DNA of 64,000 nt from Faecalicatena orotica (GTDB lineage: Bacteria > Bacillota > Clostridia > Lachnospirales > Lachnospiraceae), in contig NZ_QGDL01000002.1 of the NCBI RefSeq assembly GCF_003149245.1, positions 1 through 64,000 of the forward strand. The letters are read 5' to 3'. Positions 8,730-16,063 of this stretch are shown piece after piece; positions within the stretch are counted from its first letter, which is position 1, and each line of letters starts with the position of its first letter. The notes under the pieces were generated by a model, which worked only from the letters and a program-made list of their open reading frames with translations, was not told the origin of the DNA and did no database searches. The position numbers and the translations under genes are program-made.

Positions 8730-10241
8730 ATGGATATTAAGAGAGCAAAGCAGGAAATAAAGGATTCAATTGAGGCCTATCTGGCAAAAGATGAATTCGG
8801 GGAATACAGGATTCCGGCTATCAGGCAGAGGCCGATTCTGCTGATGGGGCCTCCGGGAATCGGGAAGACACAGATCATGGAGCAGATTGCGAAGGAATGC
8901 AGGATCGGTCTTGTGGCCTATACGATTACACACCATACGAGACAGAGCGCGGTGGGACTCCCTTTTATTAAGGAAAAAGTTTACGGCGGAAAAGAATTTT
9001 CGGTGACAGAATATACGATGAGTGAGATCATCGCATCTGTTTACGAGAAGATAGAACAGACAAAGATTGAGGAAGGAATCCTGTTTATTGATGAGATTAA
9101 CTGTGTGTCGGAGACGCTTGCGCCGACGATGCTGCAGTTTCTCCAGGGGAAGACATTCGGAAACCAGAAGGTGCCGGAAGGCTGGATTATCGTGGCTGCG
9201 GGGAATCCTCCGGAATATAACAAATCCGTGCGGGATTTTGACGTGGTGACGCTGGACCGGATTAAGAAGATCGACGTGGAAGAAAACTTTGACGTCTGGA
9301 AAGAATATGCGTACAAACAAGGGCTGCACCCAGCGGTGATCTCTTACCTCGAGCTGAGAAAAGAGAATTTTTACCGCATAGAGACAACCGTGGACGGCAA
9401 ATATTTTGCCACGGCGCGCGGATGGGAGGACCTGTCACAGCTAATCCAGGTATACGAGCACCTGCATAAAACAATCGACAGGGATGTGGTATACCAGTAC
9501 ATTCAGCACCGCATGATAGCAAAAGACTTTGCGAACTATCTGGAACTTTACTATAAATATAAAGAAGACTACGGGATTGAAGATATTCTGGCGGGTGAAT
9601 GGAACACAGCCACACTGCAGAAAGTGAAAGCGGCGCCGTTCGACGAGCATCTGAGCATCGTGAGCCTGCTGAACGGAAAACTCAGTGAACTGTTTGAAAG
9701 CTGCCATATGATGGACGCTTATGTAACGAAACTCTATGAATACCTGATCTACTACAGAGAAAACAAGGTAACATCCATGCTGGAAGACATCTGGCATCTG
9801 GCAGAGAAGGACATGGAAGAACTGAAAACTTCCGAGCTCATGACACACAGAGAAGAACTGACCATGAAAAGAGTTATTGCGGCCCTGGAGCGGTTTTCGG
9901 TTAATATCAAGGGTGAACTGTTTATCGGGGACGGGGCATTCGACGAAGTAAAAGCGATGTTTGAAAAAGAAGTAGATGCACGAGAAGAAGAAATTGCTTA
10001 TACATCTCAGACACTACAAAACGTGTTCAATTTCCTGGAAGATGCCTTCGGGGAAAGCCAGGAAATGGTGGCGTTTATTACCGAGCTGAACGCGAATTAC
10101 TATAGCGTCTGGTTCATCAAAGAGAACGGCAGCGACCAGTATTACCGCTATAACAAGGGACTTTTGTTTGATGAGAGACAGCAGGACATCGTGCGCCAGA
10201 TGGATCAGGTGGAGGACATGCTCAATCACGGGATAAAGTAA
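8730..10241 (+). CDS. MoxR-type AAA+ ATPase
   Basis: This is a 503-residue ATPase with Walker A GPPGIGKTQ (about residue 37), Walker B ILFIDEINCV and the sensor-1 segment WIIVAAGNPPEYN, as in MoxR/RavA-like and dynein-related AAA proteins. The long helical C-terminus (about residues 270-503) has no recognised domain. It is the last gene of the LRR-VWA-AAA set and has its own GAGGAG ribosome site. Its expected role is ATP-driven remodelling of a protein client chosen by the VWA partner. The client is unknown. Confidence 0.85.
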   Translation: MDIKRAKQEIKDSIEAYLAKDEFGEYRIPAIRQRPILLMGPPGIGKTQIMEQIAKECRIGLVAYTITHHTRQSAVGLPFIKEKVYGGKEFSVTEYTMSEIIASVYEKIEQTKIEEGILFIDEINCVSETLAPTMLQFLQGKTFGNQKVPEGWIIVAAGNPPEYNKSVRDFDVVTLDRIKKIDVEENFDVWKEYAYKQGLHPAVISYLELRKENFYRIETTVDGKYFATARGWEDLSQLIQVYEHLHKTIDRDVVYQYIQHRMIAKDFANYLELYYKYKEDYGIEDILAGEWNTATLQKVKAAPFDEHLSIVSLLNGKLSELFESCHMMDAYVTKLYEYLIYYRENKVTSMLEDIWHLAEKDMEELKTSELMTHREELTMKRVIAALERFSVNIKGELFIGDGAFDEVKAMFEKEVDAREEEIAYTSQTLQNVFNFLEDAFGESQEMVAFITELNANYYSVWFIKENGSDQYYRYNKGLLFDERQQDIVRQMDQVEDMLNHGIK

Positions 10242-10249
10242 GGGGCTGC

Positions 10250-10292
10250 AAAGGGGTCAGACCCTTTTGCGGTCCATATTCAGAATATTCTT
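10250..10292. repeat. GGGGTCAGACCCC-type intergenic palindrome, copy 1
   Basis: AAAGGGGTCAGACCCTTTT is followed by GCGGTCC, four variable bases and TTCAGAATATTCT. The same two-part arrangement recurs at 14095 and, in divergent form, at 46498. It lies between the AAA ATPase stop codon and the HAD gene. Confidence 0.7.
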
Positions 10293-10311
10293 AAAATTAG
10301 GAGGAGTAAGG

Positions 10312-11196
10312 ATGATTAAAGTGATCGCGTCCGACATGGACGGCACGCTTTTGGATGATAATCACAAACTGGCGCCGGAAACGCTGAAGGCGATACATAA
10401 GGCTTGTGAAGCGGGGATACGGTTTATGGTCGCAACCGGGAGGAATTTCCGTGGGGCGATGGAGGAATTGAAGGATGTGGAGCTGACCTGTGATTATATC
10501 GTGGGCAGCGGAGCGGAAGTCCGCAATCAGGAACGGGAGGTTGTTCTTACGGCCCCGATCGATATGGACCTGTGCGAAGAAGTTTACCATGCACTGGAAA
10601 AGTATCCGGTATCAGTTGTTTTTTGTACGGACGATTTTGATTACCGGATCGGGGATGAAGAGGAGATTGAAGAGAGTTTTGTCCGCCAGCTGAAGGTCTT
10701 CCATTTGGATAAAGATATCAGTGAGGAACAGGCAAAATTGGATCCCCTTTACCAGCGTGTACGGAAAAGCACAATCATCATTTCAAAATTTGATGAACTC
10801 CGTGCGGCAGGTGTGCCGGTATATAAGATTTTTCTGTACTCAGGGGACCTTTCGATGCTGGAGCGGATCCGTCTGGAATTGGAGAAAAACTCCCGGATCG
10901 CTGTGGCGGCTTCTTTTGAGACGAATCTTGAGATTACGGATGTAAAGGCACAGAAAGGCCCTGTGCTTAAGAAATATATTGAATCTCTGGGATACACAAT
11001 GGATGAAGTCATGGTATTCGGCGACAGTATGAATGACTATTCCATGCTGTCTATGGAATTCGGGGCAACGGTTGCAATGGAAAATTCCATGCCTGAAGTA
11101 AAATCAGCTGCCAGACATGTTACGAAATCAAATCAGGAACATGGTGTGGCATTTGTAATAAACGAAATGCTTAAGAAATATGGAAATGATAAATGA
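10312..11196 (+). CDS. Cof-type HAD-IIB phosphatase
   Basis: This 294-residue hydrolase is expected to dephosphorylate small phosphorylated metabolites in the cytoplasm. The nucleophile motif is SDMDGTLLDD at the N-terminus and motif IV is VFGDSMNDYSML (about residue 240). The intervening C2 cap marks it as HAD-IIB (Cof/YwpJ-like). The start at 10312 follows AGGAGG at a good spacing. An upstream in-frame ATG (10267) would overlap the repeat at 10250 and lacks a ribosome site. The substrate is not predictable. Confidence 0.88.
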   Translation: MIKVIASDMDGTLLDDNHKLAPETLKAIHKACEAGIRFMVATGRNFRGAMEELKDVELTCDYIVGSGAEVRNQEREVVLTAPIDMDLCEEVYHALEKYPVSVVFCTDDFDYRIGDEEEIEESFVRQLKVFHLDKDISEEQAKLDPLYQRVRKSTIIISKFDELRAAGVPVYKIFLYSGDLSMLERIRLELEKNSRIAVAASFETNLEITDVKAQKGPVLKKYIESLGYTMDEVMVFGDSMNDYSMLSMEFGATVAMENSMPEVKSAARHVTKSNQEHGVAFVINEMLKKYGNDK

Positions 11197-11303
11197 GGGG
11201 AAAAATTTCAGATTCGTCCAGAAATAGGAGATTTATGAGCCGGGTTGTGATACAATAAGCAAAGGAAAGACAGCACGTTCATTTATCTTAAAGGAGTTCG
11301 GGT

Positions 11304-13274
11304 ATGGAGACAGAAAAGGATAAAAAAGAACATAAAGAACGTTCATTAGAGGAATTAATAGAAGAGAATAAGAATCTGAATGCCCTGATACAGAATGTTC
11401 CGGGCGGTGTTATGTGCTGCAGCGCGGATATGGATAACGGACTGGAACTGTTAGAATACAGCGATGGCTTTTTAAAGCTTCTGGGGTATACAGCAGAGGA
11501 ACTGAAGGAAAAGTATGATAATAAGTTCCGCAGCATTATATATGAAGAGGACTGGGAGGCAACTGCAAAGTCTGTAGGGGAGCAGATGAGCAGGGGGAGC
11601 ACAAAGAAGATTGAGTACCGCGTGAAGTGCGGGGACGGGACACTGAAAATGATATACGATCAGGGGCAGCTCGTCCGCCGGAACGGATACGATGTTTATT
11701 ACTGTATTCTGTCGGATGTGACAGAACAGCGGGCTGTGACGGAAGCACTGCGTCTGAGTCTTGAGAGACACCAGATCATCATGGAGCAGACACGGGACAT
11801 TATTTTTGAGTGGGATGTGGAAAAGGACAGCGTAATGTGGTCTGATAACTGGAAAGAAAAGTTCGGATATCAGGCGTTTTCCACCAATGTAGAGCAGGAG
11901 CTTCTGGAAAACGGGCATATATATCCAGAGGACAGGGAAACACTGATGCAGCTGTACTATAAGCTGGTAGGAAATGCCACATATGAAGAAACAGAAATCC
12001 GTATCCAGAGGATTGATGGTGTATTTATATGGTGCAGGATCAGGGCATCCCTGCAGCTTGGTGCGTCAGGTGACAAGAAAAAGGTAATCGGTGTGATTAT
12101 AGACATCGACAACGAGAGGCAGGAGGCCGAAAAGCTGAAGGAGAGGGCCGAAAAGGATGCCCTTACCGGCGTATATAACAAGGGGACTGTCCAGATGCTC
12201 GGGGACCAGTACCTCTCCAAGATGAAACGGGGAGAAATGGCCGCGTTTTTCATGATAGATATTGACGATTTCAAGTATATTAATGATGTTTACGGGCATT
12301 TGAGCGGGGATGTCATTCTGGCAGAGATTGCCGCGGGATTGAAGCGGATATTCAGAAGCGGTGATATCATCGGCCGGATCGGCGGTGACGAGTTTGCTGT
12401 CATTATGAAAGATATCCGTGAAGTGGATGCAGTCGAGAGGAAAGCACAGGAAGTAATCGGTATATTCAATCACCTGCTCGAAGAGGATAAGTATACATTT
12501 TCCAGCAGCATAGGAATTGCCTTTGCGCCGAAACATGGATACGCGTTTGAAACGATGTATAAAAAGGCGGATATTGCTCTTTATAAGGCGAAAGCGGAAG
12601 GCAAGAATACATGGAGGTTTTATGAAGAAGGCCTCAAGATGGAAAGCAGCATAGGGAATGGCTATTCGACACAGCGAAAAGCAGACAATTCCGAGGAGAT
12701 GTGGCAGGGAGAGGCGGGGATTGTAAGTTACATTTTTTCCTCCCTGTATGAGTCGGAAGACGTAAGAAGGGGAATTGAAGATATCCTGAATATAGTAGGA
12801 ACACAATTTGGTGTCAGCCGTGCCTATATTTTTGAAGATACAGAGGATGGGGCGGCAACTTATAATACATTCGAGTGGTGCAGGGAAGGAATCGGCCCTC
12901 AAAAGGAGGAACTGCAGGGGGTGCCGGGGAGTGTGCTGGGAGACTACTATAGCAATTTCAACGCAAACGGTTTGCTTTACTGCCGCGACATCAGGGAGCT
13001 GGACGAACCGCTCCGTGAACTGTTAGAAAAACAAGGGATCAAGTCCATGCTCCAGTGCCTTATTATGGACAAGGGGGAGAAAAAGGGGTTCGTGGGATTT
13101 GATGAGTGTGAAACGAACCGCTTGTGGACAAAACAGCAGATCGATACGCTGTCTGTGATTTCTCAGGTGATCAGCGTATTCCTGCGGAAAGAACGGGCAC
13201 AGGAAGCACTGTGCAGATTAGTGCAGGGGATGCCTGCCGAAGCTGCTGAAGACAAACAGTGCATGAGCCATTAG
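11304..13274 (+). CDS. PAS-PAS-GGDEF-GAF diguanylate cyclase
   Basis: This 656-residue soluble signalling protein is predicted to make cyclic di-GMP. Two PAS/PAC units occupy about residues 27-145 and 150-275. The GGDEF domain follows with the intact active site GRIGGDEFAV (about residues 357-366). An additional GAF-like domain lies after the cyclase (about 480-640). GAF domains usually precede the output domain, so this order is less common. No transmembrane helices or EAL domain are seen. A short gap separates it from the sortase gene, but no functional link is evident. Confidence 0.88.
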   Translation: METEKDKKEHKERSLEELIEENKNLNALIQNVPGGVMCCSADMDNGLELLEYSDGFLKLLGYTAEELKEKYDNKFRSIIYEEDWEATAKSVGEQMSRGSTKKIEYRVKCGDGTLKMIYDQGQLVRRNGYDVYYCILSDVTEQRAVTEALRLSLERHQIIMEQTRDIIFEWDVEKDSVMWSDNWKEKFGYQAFSTNVEQELLENGHIYPEDRETLMQLYYKLVGNATYEETEIRIQRIDGVFIWCRIRASLQLGASGDKKKVIGVIIDIDNERQEAEKLKERAEKDALTGVYNKGTVQMLGDQYLSKMKRGEMAAFFMIDIDDFKYINDVYGHLSGDVILAEIAAGLKRIFRSGDIIGRIGGDEFAVIMKDIREVDAVERKAQEVIGIFNHLLEEDKYTFSSSIGIAFAPKHGYAFETMYKKADIALYKAKAEGKNTWRFYEEGLKMESSIGNGYSTQRKADNSEEMWQGEAGIVSYIFSSLYESEDVRRGIEDILNIVGTQFGVSRAYIFEDTEDGAATYNTFEWCREGIGPQKEELQGVPGSVLGDYYSNFNANGLLYCRDIRELDEPLRELLEKQGIKSMLQCLIMDKGEKKGFVGFDECETNRLWTKQQIDTLSVISQVISVFLRKERAQEALCRLVQGMPAEAAEDKQCMSH

Positions 13275-13288
13275 AGGAGAAGACAGGA

Positions 13289-14089
13289 ATGAGCAGAAAG
13301 AAAAGACAGAAGAAATCTTCAAGGAAAAGGAGCAGGGTGGGAGACATTGTCACTACCACAATACTAATTGCGGCAATCTGCGTATTTATATTTTCTGCGT
13401 ATCAGCTTGTCACGATGCTGGTCCCATACTATTCCGGCGGAAAAGAATACGATGATGTCAAAAAGCTGGCTATCATAAAGGATGATACGGGTAAAGACGG
13501 TGATGAAGGAAATGGAGATAACTTTCAGGTGGATTTTGATGCACTCCTGAAAGAAAATCCCGACACCGTAGCGTGGCTCCGCTTCGACGAACCGTCCATA
13601 ATCAGTTATCCAGTGGTTAAAAGCTCGGACAACCAGGAATACCTGACCAAAACATTTTCGGCCAACGATAACAAGCTGGGCGCCATTTTTATGGACATGC
13701 GCAATAACAAAGATTTTACAGATCTGAATACCTTCATCTACGGACATAACCTTAAAGTAGGCGGGGAGATGTTTTCACAGTTGAACGAATATGCCAGTGA
13801 AGACTTTTGCAAAGCGCATCCATATTTTTATATCTATACGCCGAACGGAAAGCTTACCTACAAAGTATTCTCGGCAGGAACCGTAAAGGATATAGCGGCA
13901 AACTATATCCTGACATATGAGAATGAGAAAGAATACACAGATTACCTGCAAATGTGCAGGAACTCATCTAATTACCAGGTAGATGTAACGTTGGACGCAA
14001 AGTCACGCATCGTCAGCCTGTCGACTTGTACGAATATTAATGATGATGAGAGGTTCCTTGTACAGGGGGTGCTTGTGGAGAACGAGTAG
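13289..14089 (+). CDS. srtB: Class B sortase
   Basis: This 266-residue membrane-anchored transpeptidase has a basic N-terminus, one transmembrane helix (about residues 20-42) and a sortase fold. The catalytic residues are visible: His in FIYGHNLKVGGEMF (about residue 152), Cys in LSTCTN (about residue 246), and Arg in DDERFLV. Spacing and length match class B. The chosen start follows AGAGGAGA. An in-frame ATG at 13259 overlaps the cyclase gene and has no ribosome site. No NPQTN-like substrate gene is adjacent, so it may act on a protein encoded elsewhere. Confidence 0.9.
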   Translation: MSRKKRQKKSSRKRSRVGDIVTTTILIAAICVFIFSAYQLVTMLVPYYSGGKEYDDVKKLAIIKDDTGKDGDEGNGDNFQVDFDALLKENPDTVAWLRFDEPSIISYPVVKSSDNQEYLTKTFSANDNKLGAIFMDMRNNKDFTDLNTFIYGHNLKVGGEMFSQLNEYASEDFCKAHPYFYIYTPNGKLTYKVFSAGTVKDIAANYILTYENEKEYTDYLQMCRNSSNYQVDVTLDAKSRIVSLSTCTNINDDERFLVQGVLVENE

Positions 14090-14094
14090 TTTTC

Positions 14095-14137
14095 AAAGGG
14101 GTCTGACCCCTTTGCGGTCCGTTTTCAGAATATTCTC
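14095..14137. repeat. GGGGTCTGACCCC-type intergenic palindrome, copy 2
   Basis: AAAGGGGTCTGACCCCTTT (14095-14113) is a perfect 9-bp inverted repeat around one base. It is followed by GCGGTCC and TTCAGAATATTCT, as in the copy at 10250. It lies just after the sortase stop codon and could also act in transcript processing. Confidence 0.75.
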
Positions 14138-14162
14138 ATTTTATTAAAAAAGGAGGGCGTTT

Positions 14163-14351
14163 ATGCCAGACAGATTTGATGTCGGAGATGTCATCCGCAT
14201 GAAGAAACCCCATCCGTGCGGCAGCCATGAATGGGAGATTTTAAGGGTTGGGGCGGATTTCCGTCTGAAGTGTGTGGGATGCAGCCACCAGATCATGGTT
14301 CCGCGCAGGTTAGTGGAAAAAAATACAAAAGAAATTCGCAAAAAGTCTTGA
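14163..14351 (+). CDS. DUF951 family protein
   Basis: This small basic protein of 62 residues matches the DUF951 family, which is conserved in Firmicutes next to rpsF or mechanosensitive-channel genes. The typical MKKPHPCGSHEWEI segment and a second cysteine motif (LKCVGCSHQIM) are present. The arrangement of one Cys and then a Cys pair suggests a small metal-binding or RNA-binding fold, but no function is established. A strong AAAGGAGG site precedes it. The promoter for rpsF overlaps its last codons. Confidence 0.85.
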   Translation: MPDRFDVGDVIRMKKPHPCGSHEWEILRVGADFRLKCVGCSHQIMVPRRLVEKNTKEIRKKS

Positions 14352-14376
14352 ATTGGACAACTTCTTATGGTAAAAT
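14348..14376 (+). promoter_or_regulatory. Sigma-A-like promoter of rpsF-ssb-rpsR
   Basis: TTGAAT (14348-14353) and TAAAAT (14371-14376) are separated by 17 bp. The -35 box overlaps the DUF951 stop codon. The transcript would have a leader of about 100 nt. Confidence 0.65.
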
Positions 14377-14384
14377 AGGAATTC

Positions 14385-14470
14385 GTGACGTACCCGTTGA
14401 ATTTATAGATTCACGGATATCATTAATTCCTTGTTCCCGCTAAGGTACGGGAGCCAGAGACCATAAGGAG
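14385..14470 (+). promoter_or_regulatory. rpsF leader, possible S6:S18 autoregulatory element
   Basis: The roughly 100-nt leader of rpsF contains CGTGA (14385-14389) with TCACG (14411-14415). Next comes a hairpin with CCCG (14436-14439) and CGGG (14448-14451) enclosing CTAAGGTA, just before the ribosome site. Many bacterial rpsF mRNAs carry a leader motif bound by the S6:S18 complex. The position and folding fit that class, but I cannot confirm the conserved bulge without an alignment. Confidence 0.4.
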
Positions 14471-14481
14471 GTGCTAAAGAC

Positions 14482-14769
14482 ATGAACAAGTATGAGTTAG
14501 CTGTTGTTGTCAGTGCAAAAATCGAAGACGACGCTAGGGCAGAAGTTGTTGAAAAAGTGAAAGCATTAATCGCTCGTTTCGGCGGCAATGTTACTGACGT
14601 TGATGAATGGGGTAAGAGAAGATTTGCTTACGAAATTCAGAAGATGAAAGAAGGATTTTACTACTTCATCCACTTCGAATCTGACAGTACTGTTCCAGGA
14701 GAAGTTGAACAACGTATCCGCATCATGGACAATGTACTCAGATATTTATGCGTTAGACAGGAAGCATAG
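14482..14769 (+). CDS. rpsF: 30S ribosomal protein S6
   Basis: This 95-residue protein of the small ribosomal subunit binds the 16S rRNA central domain together with S18. It starts MNKYELAVVVSAKIED and contains the conserved DEWGKRRFAYEIQKMKEGFY segment, as in other bacterial S6 proteins. It is followed by ssb and rpsR with short gaps, the classic order. AAGGAGGTG lies 7 nt before the start. Confidence 0.97.
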   Translation: MNKYELAVVVSAKIEDDARAEVVEKVKALIARFGGNVTDVDEWGKRRFAYEIQKMKEGFYYFIHFESDSTVPGEVEQRIRIMDNVLRYLCVRQEA

Positions 14770-14783
14770 AGAAAGAGGTATAT

Positions 14784-15227
14784 ATGAACAAAGTAGTTTT
14801 AGTAGGGCGTCTCACAAGAGACCCGGAAGTTAGATATTCACAGGGTGACAGTGCAACTGCAGTTGCAAGATATACATTGGCTGTTGACCGTAAGTTCAAG
14901 AGAGACAATGAACCGACAGCGGATTTTATTCCGTGTGTTGTATTCGGCCGCTCAGGAGAGTTTGCGGAGAAGTATTTCCGCCAGGGAATGCGTGTTTCCA
15001 TATCAGGACGTATCCAGACAGGAAGCTACACGAACAAAGAAGGCGTGAAAGTATACACAACAGAAGTAATTGTCGAGGATCAGGAATTTGCTGAGAGCAG
15101 AGCGGAAAGCGATGCGAACAGAGGCTCCTTCCATCAGGCAGCGCCAAGCCCGGCACCAAGTGTTGATGCAGGTGACGGATTCATGAACATCCCGGATGGG
15201 ATTGATGAAGAGTTACCGTTTAACTAA
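14784..15227 (+). CDS. ssb: Single-stranded DNA-binding protein
   Basis: This 147-residue SSB protects single-stranded DNA and recruits replication and repair enzymes. The OB-fold (about residues 1-105) begins MNKVVLVGRLTRDPEVRY and includes RKFKRDNEPTADFIPCVVFG. A short linker ends in the acidic tip DEELPFN, matching the DDDLPF-type tail that docks partner proteins. It lies between rpsF and rpsR, so its synthesis is coupled to theirs. Confidence 0.97.
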   Translation: MNKVVLVGRLTRDPEVRYSQGDSATAVARYTLAVDRKFKRDNEPTADFIPCVVFGRSGEFAEKYFRQGMRVSISGRIQTGSYTNKEGVKVYTTEVIVEDQEFAESRAESDANRGSFHQAAPSPAPSVDAGDGFMNIPDGIDEELPFN

Positions 15228-15276
15228 GACACGGACTGTGGAATCTTTCTATTATTAATATAGGAGGTAAAGAGAA

Positions 15277-15543
15277 ATGGCTTACGATAAAGGTAGCAGA
15301 CCAGAAGGCGGTTTCAAGAGAAGAGGACCGGCTCGCAGAAGAAAAAAAGTTTGTGTATTCTGTGGTAAAGAGAATAACGAAATCGATTATAAAGACGTAG
15401 CAAAATTAAAGAAATACATCTCTGAAAGAGGAAAAATTCTTCCTAGAAGAATCACAGGAAACTGTGCAAAGCATCAGAGAGCTCTTACAGTAGCAATCAA
15501 GAGAGCAAGACACATTGCTTTAATGCCATACGTACAGGATTAA
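15277..15543 (+). CDS. rpsR: 30S ribosomal protein S18
   Basis: This is an 88-residue basic ribosomal protein and partner of S6. The N-terminus carries the Cys-containing segment [18 protein letters not shown], so a zinc-type C+ variant is likely. The core is [37 protein letters not shown] precedes it. A terminator follows about 10 bp after the stop codon and closes the rpsF operon. Confidence 0.97.
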   Translation: MAYDKGSRPEGGFKRRGPARRRKKVCVFCGKENNEIDYKDVAKLKKYISERGKILPRRITGNCAKHQRALTVAIKRARHIALMPYVQD

Positions 15544-15553
15544 TCAAAAGTAC

Positions 15554-15590
15554 AGACCGTCACTGCATCGTTGCAGCGGCGGTCTTTTTG
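15554..15590 (+). terminator. Terminator of the rpsF operon
   Basis: AGACCGTC and CTGCA pair with TGCAG and GGCGGTCT, followed by a run of T (15585-15589). Confidence 0.85.
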
Positions 15591-15650
15591 CGTAATAGAA
15601 AGGCGTGTTCCTTGTACACAAAGCGAATCGTGAAATTATTGACAATATTA

Positions 15651-15678
15651 TTGACATATGTTCATTAAGTGGTATACT
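15651..15678 (+). promoter_or_regulatory. Sigma-A-like promoter of the DUF134 / CoA-disulfide reductase genes
   Basis: TTGACA (15651-15656) and TATACT (15673-15678) are 16 bp apart. A second TTGACA lies 12 bp upstream (15639-15644). Confidence 0.7.
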
Positions 15679-15701
15679 AGAAAAAGAAAAGGGGTGACAA
15701 T

Positions 15702-16043
15702 ATGCCAAGACCGCAAAAATGCAGGTGCATCTGTTCCAGACCAAAAGTGAAAGGTTTTACGCCAGTCGGCCATGAAAGCGGAGAGACTGTTATCATCGGG
15801 TATGATGAATACGAGGCAGTCCGGCTTTTGGATTATGTAAAACTGACCCAGGAGCAGTGCGCGAAGAAAATGAACATTTCCCGTCCCACGGTCACCAGAA
15901 TTTATGAGGAAGTCAGGCAGAAGATTGCGGATGCGATGGTAAACGGGAAGGAAATCAGGATCGAAGGCGGCGATGTGATCGTCTGCGAGGCGATGAAACC
16001 GGAGTGCGTGAATGAAGTGCACTGCTGTCACAGACAGAAGTAA
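15702..16043 (+). CDS. DUF134 family DNA-binding protein
   Basis: This 113-residue protein starts MPRPQKCRCICSRPKV, the signature N-terminus of the DUF134 family. It then carries a helix-turn-helix region (about residues 40-85, ACS-like KLTQEQCAKKMNISRPTVTRIYEEVRQ). Several cysteines at both ends suggest a metal or redox sensor. It lies 20 bp upstream of the large disulfide-reductase fusion gene and shares its promoter. It could therefore regulate that gene in response to redox or sulfur state. This role is inference. Confidence 0.85.
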   Translation: MPRPQKCRCICSRPKVKGFTPVGHESGETVIIGYDEYEAVRLLDYVKLTQEQCAKKMNISRPTVTRIYEEVRQKIADAMVNGKEIRIEGGDVIVCEAMKPECVNEVHCCHRQK

Positions 16044-16063
16044 AAAGAAAAGGAGATAAGCCA

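Noticed and set aside
12066-12902. 278-codon frame on the minus strand inside the diguanylate cyclase gene
   Set aside because: The plus strand encodes intact GGDEF and PAS domains, and the antisense product is a Cys/His/Phe-rich shadow.
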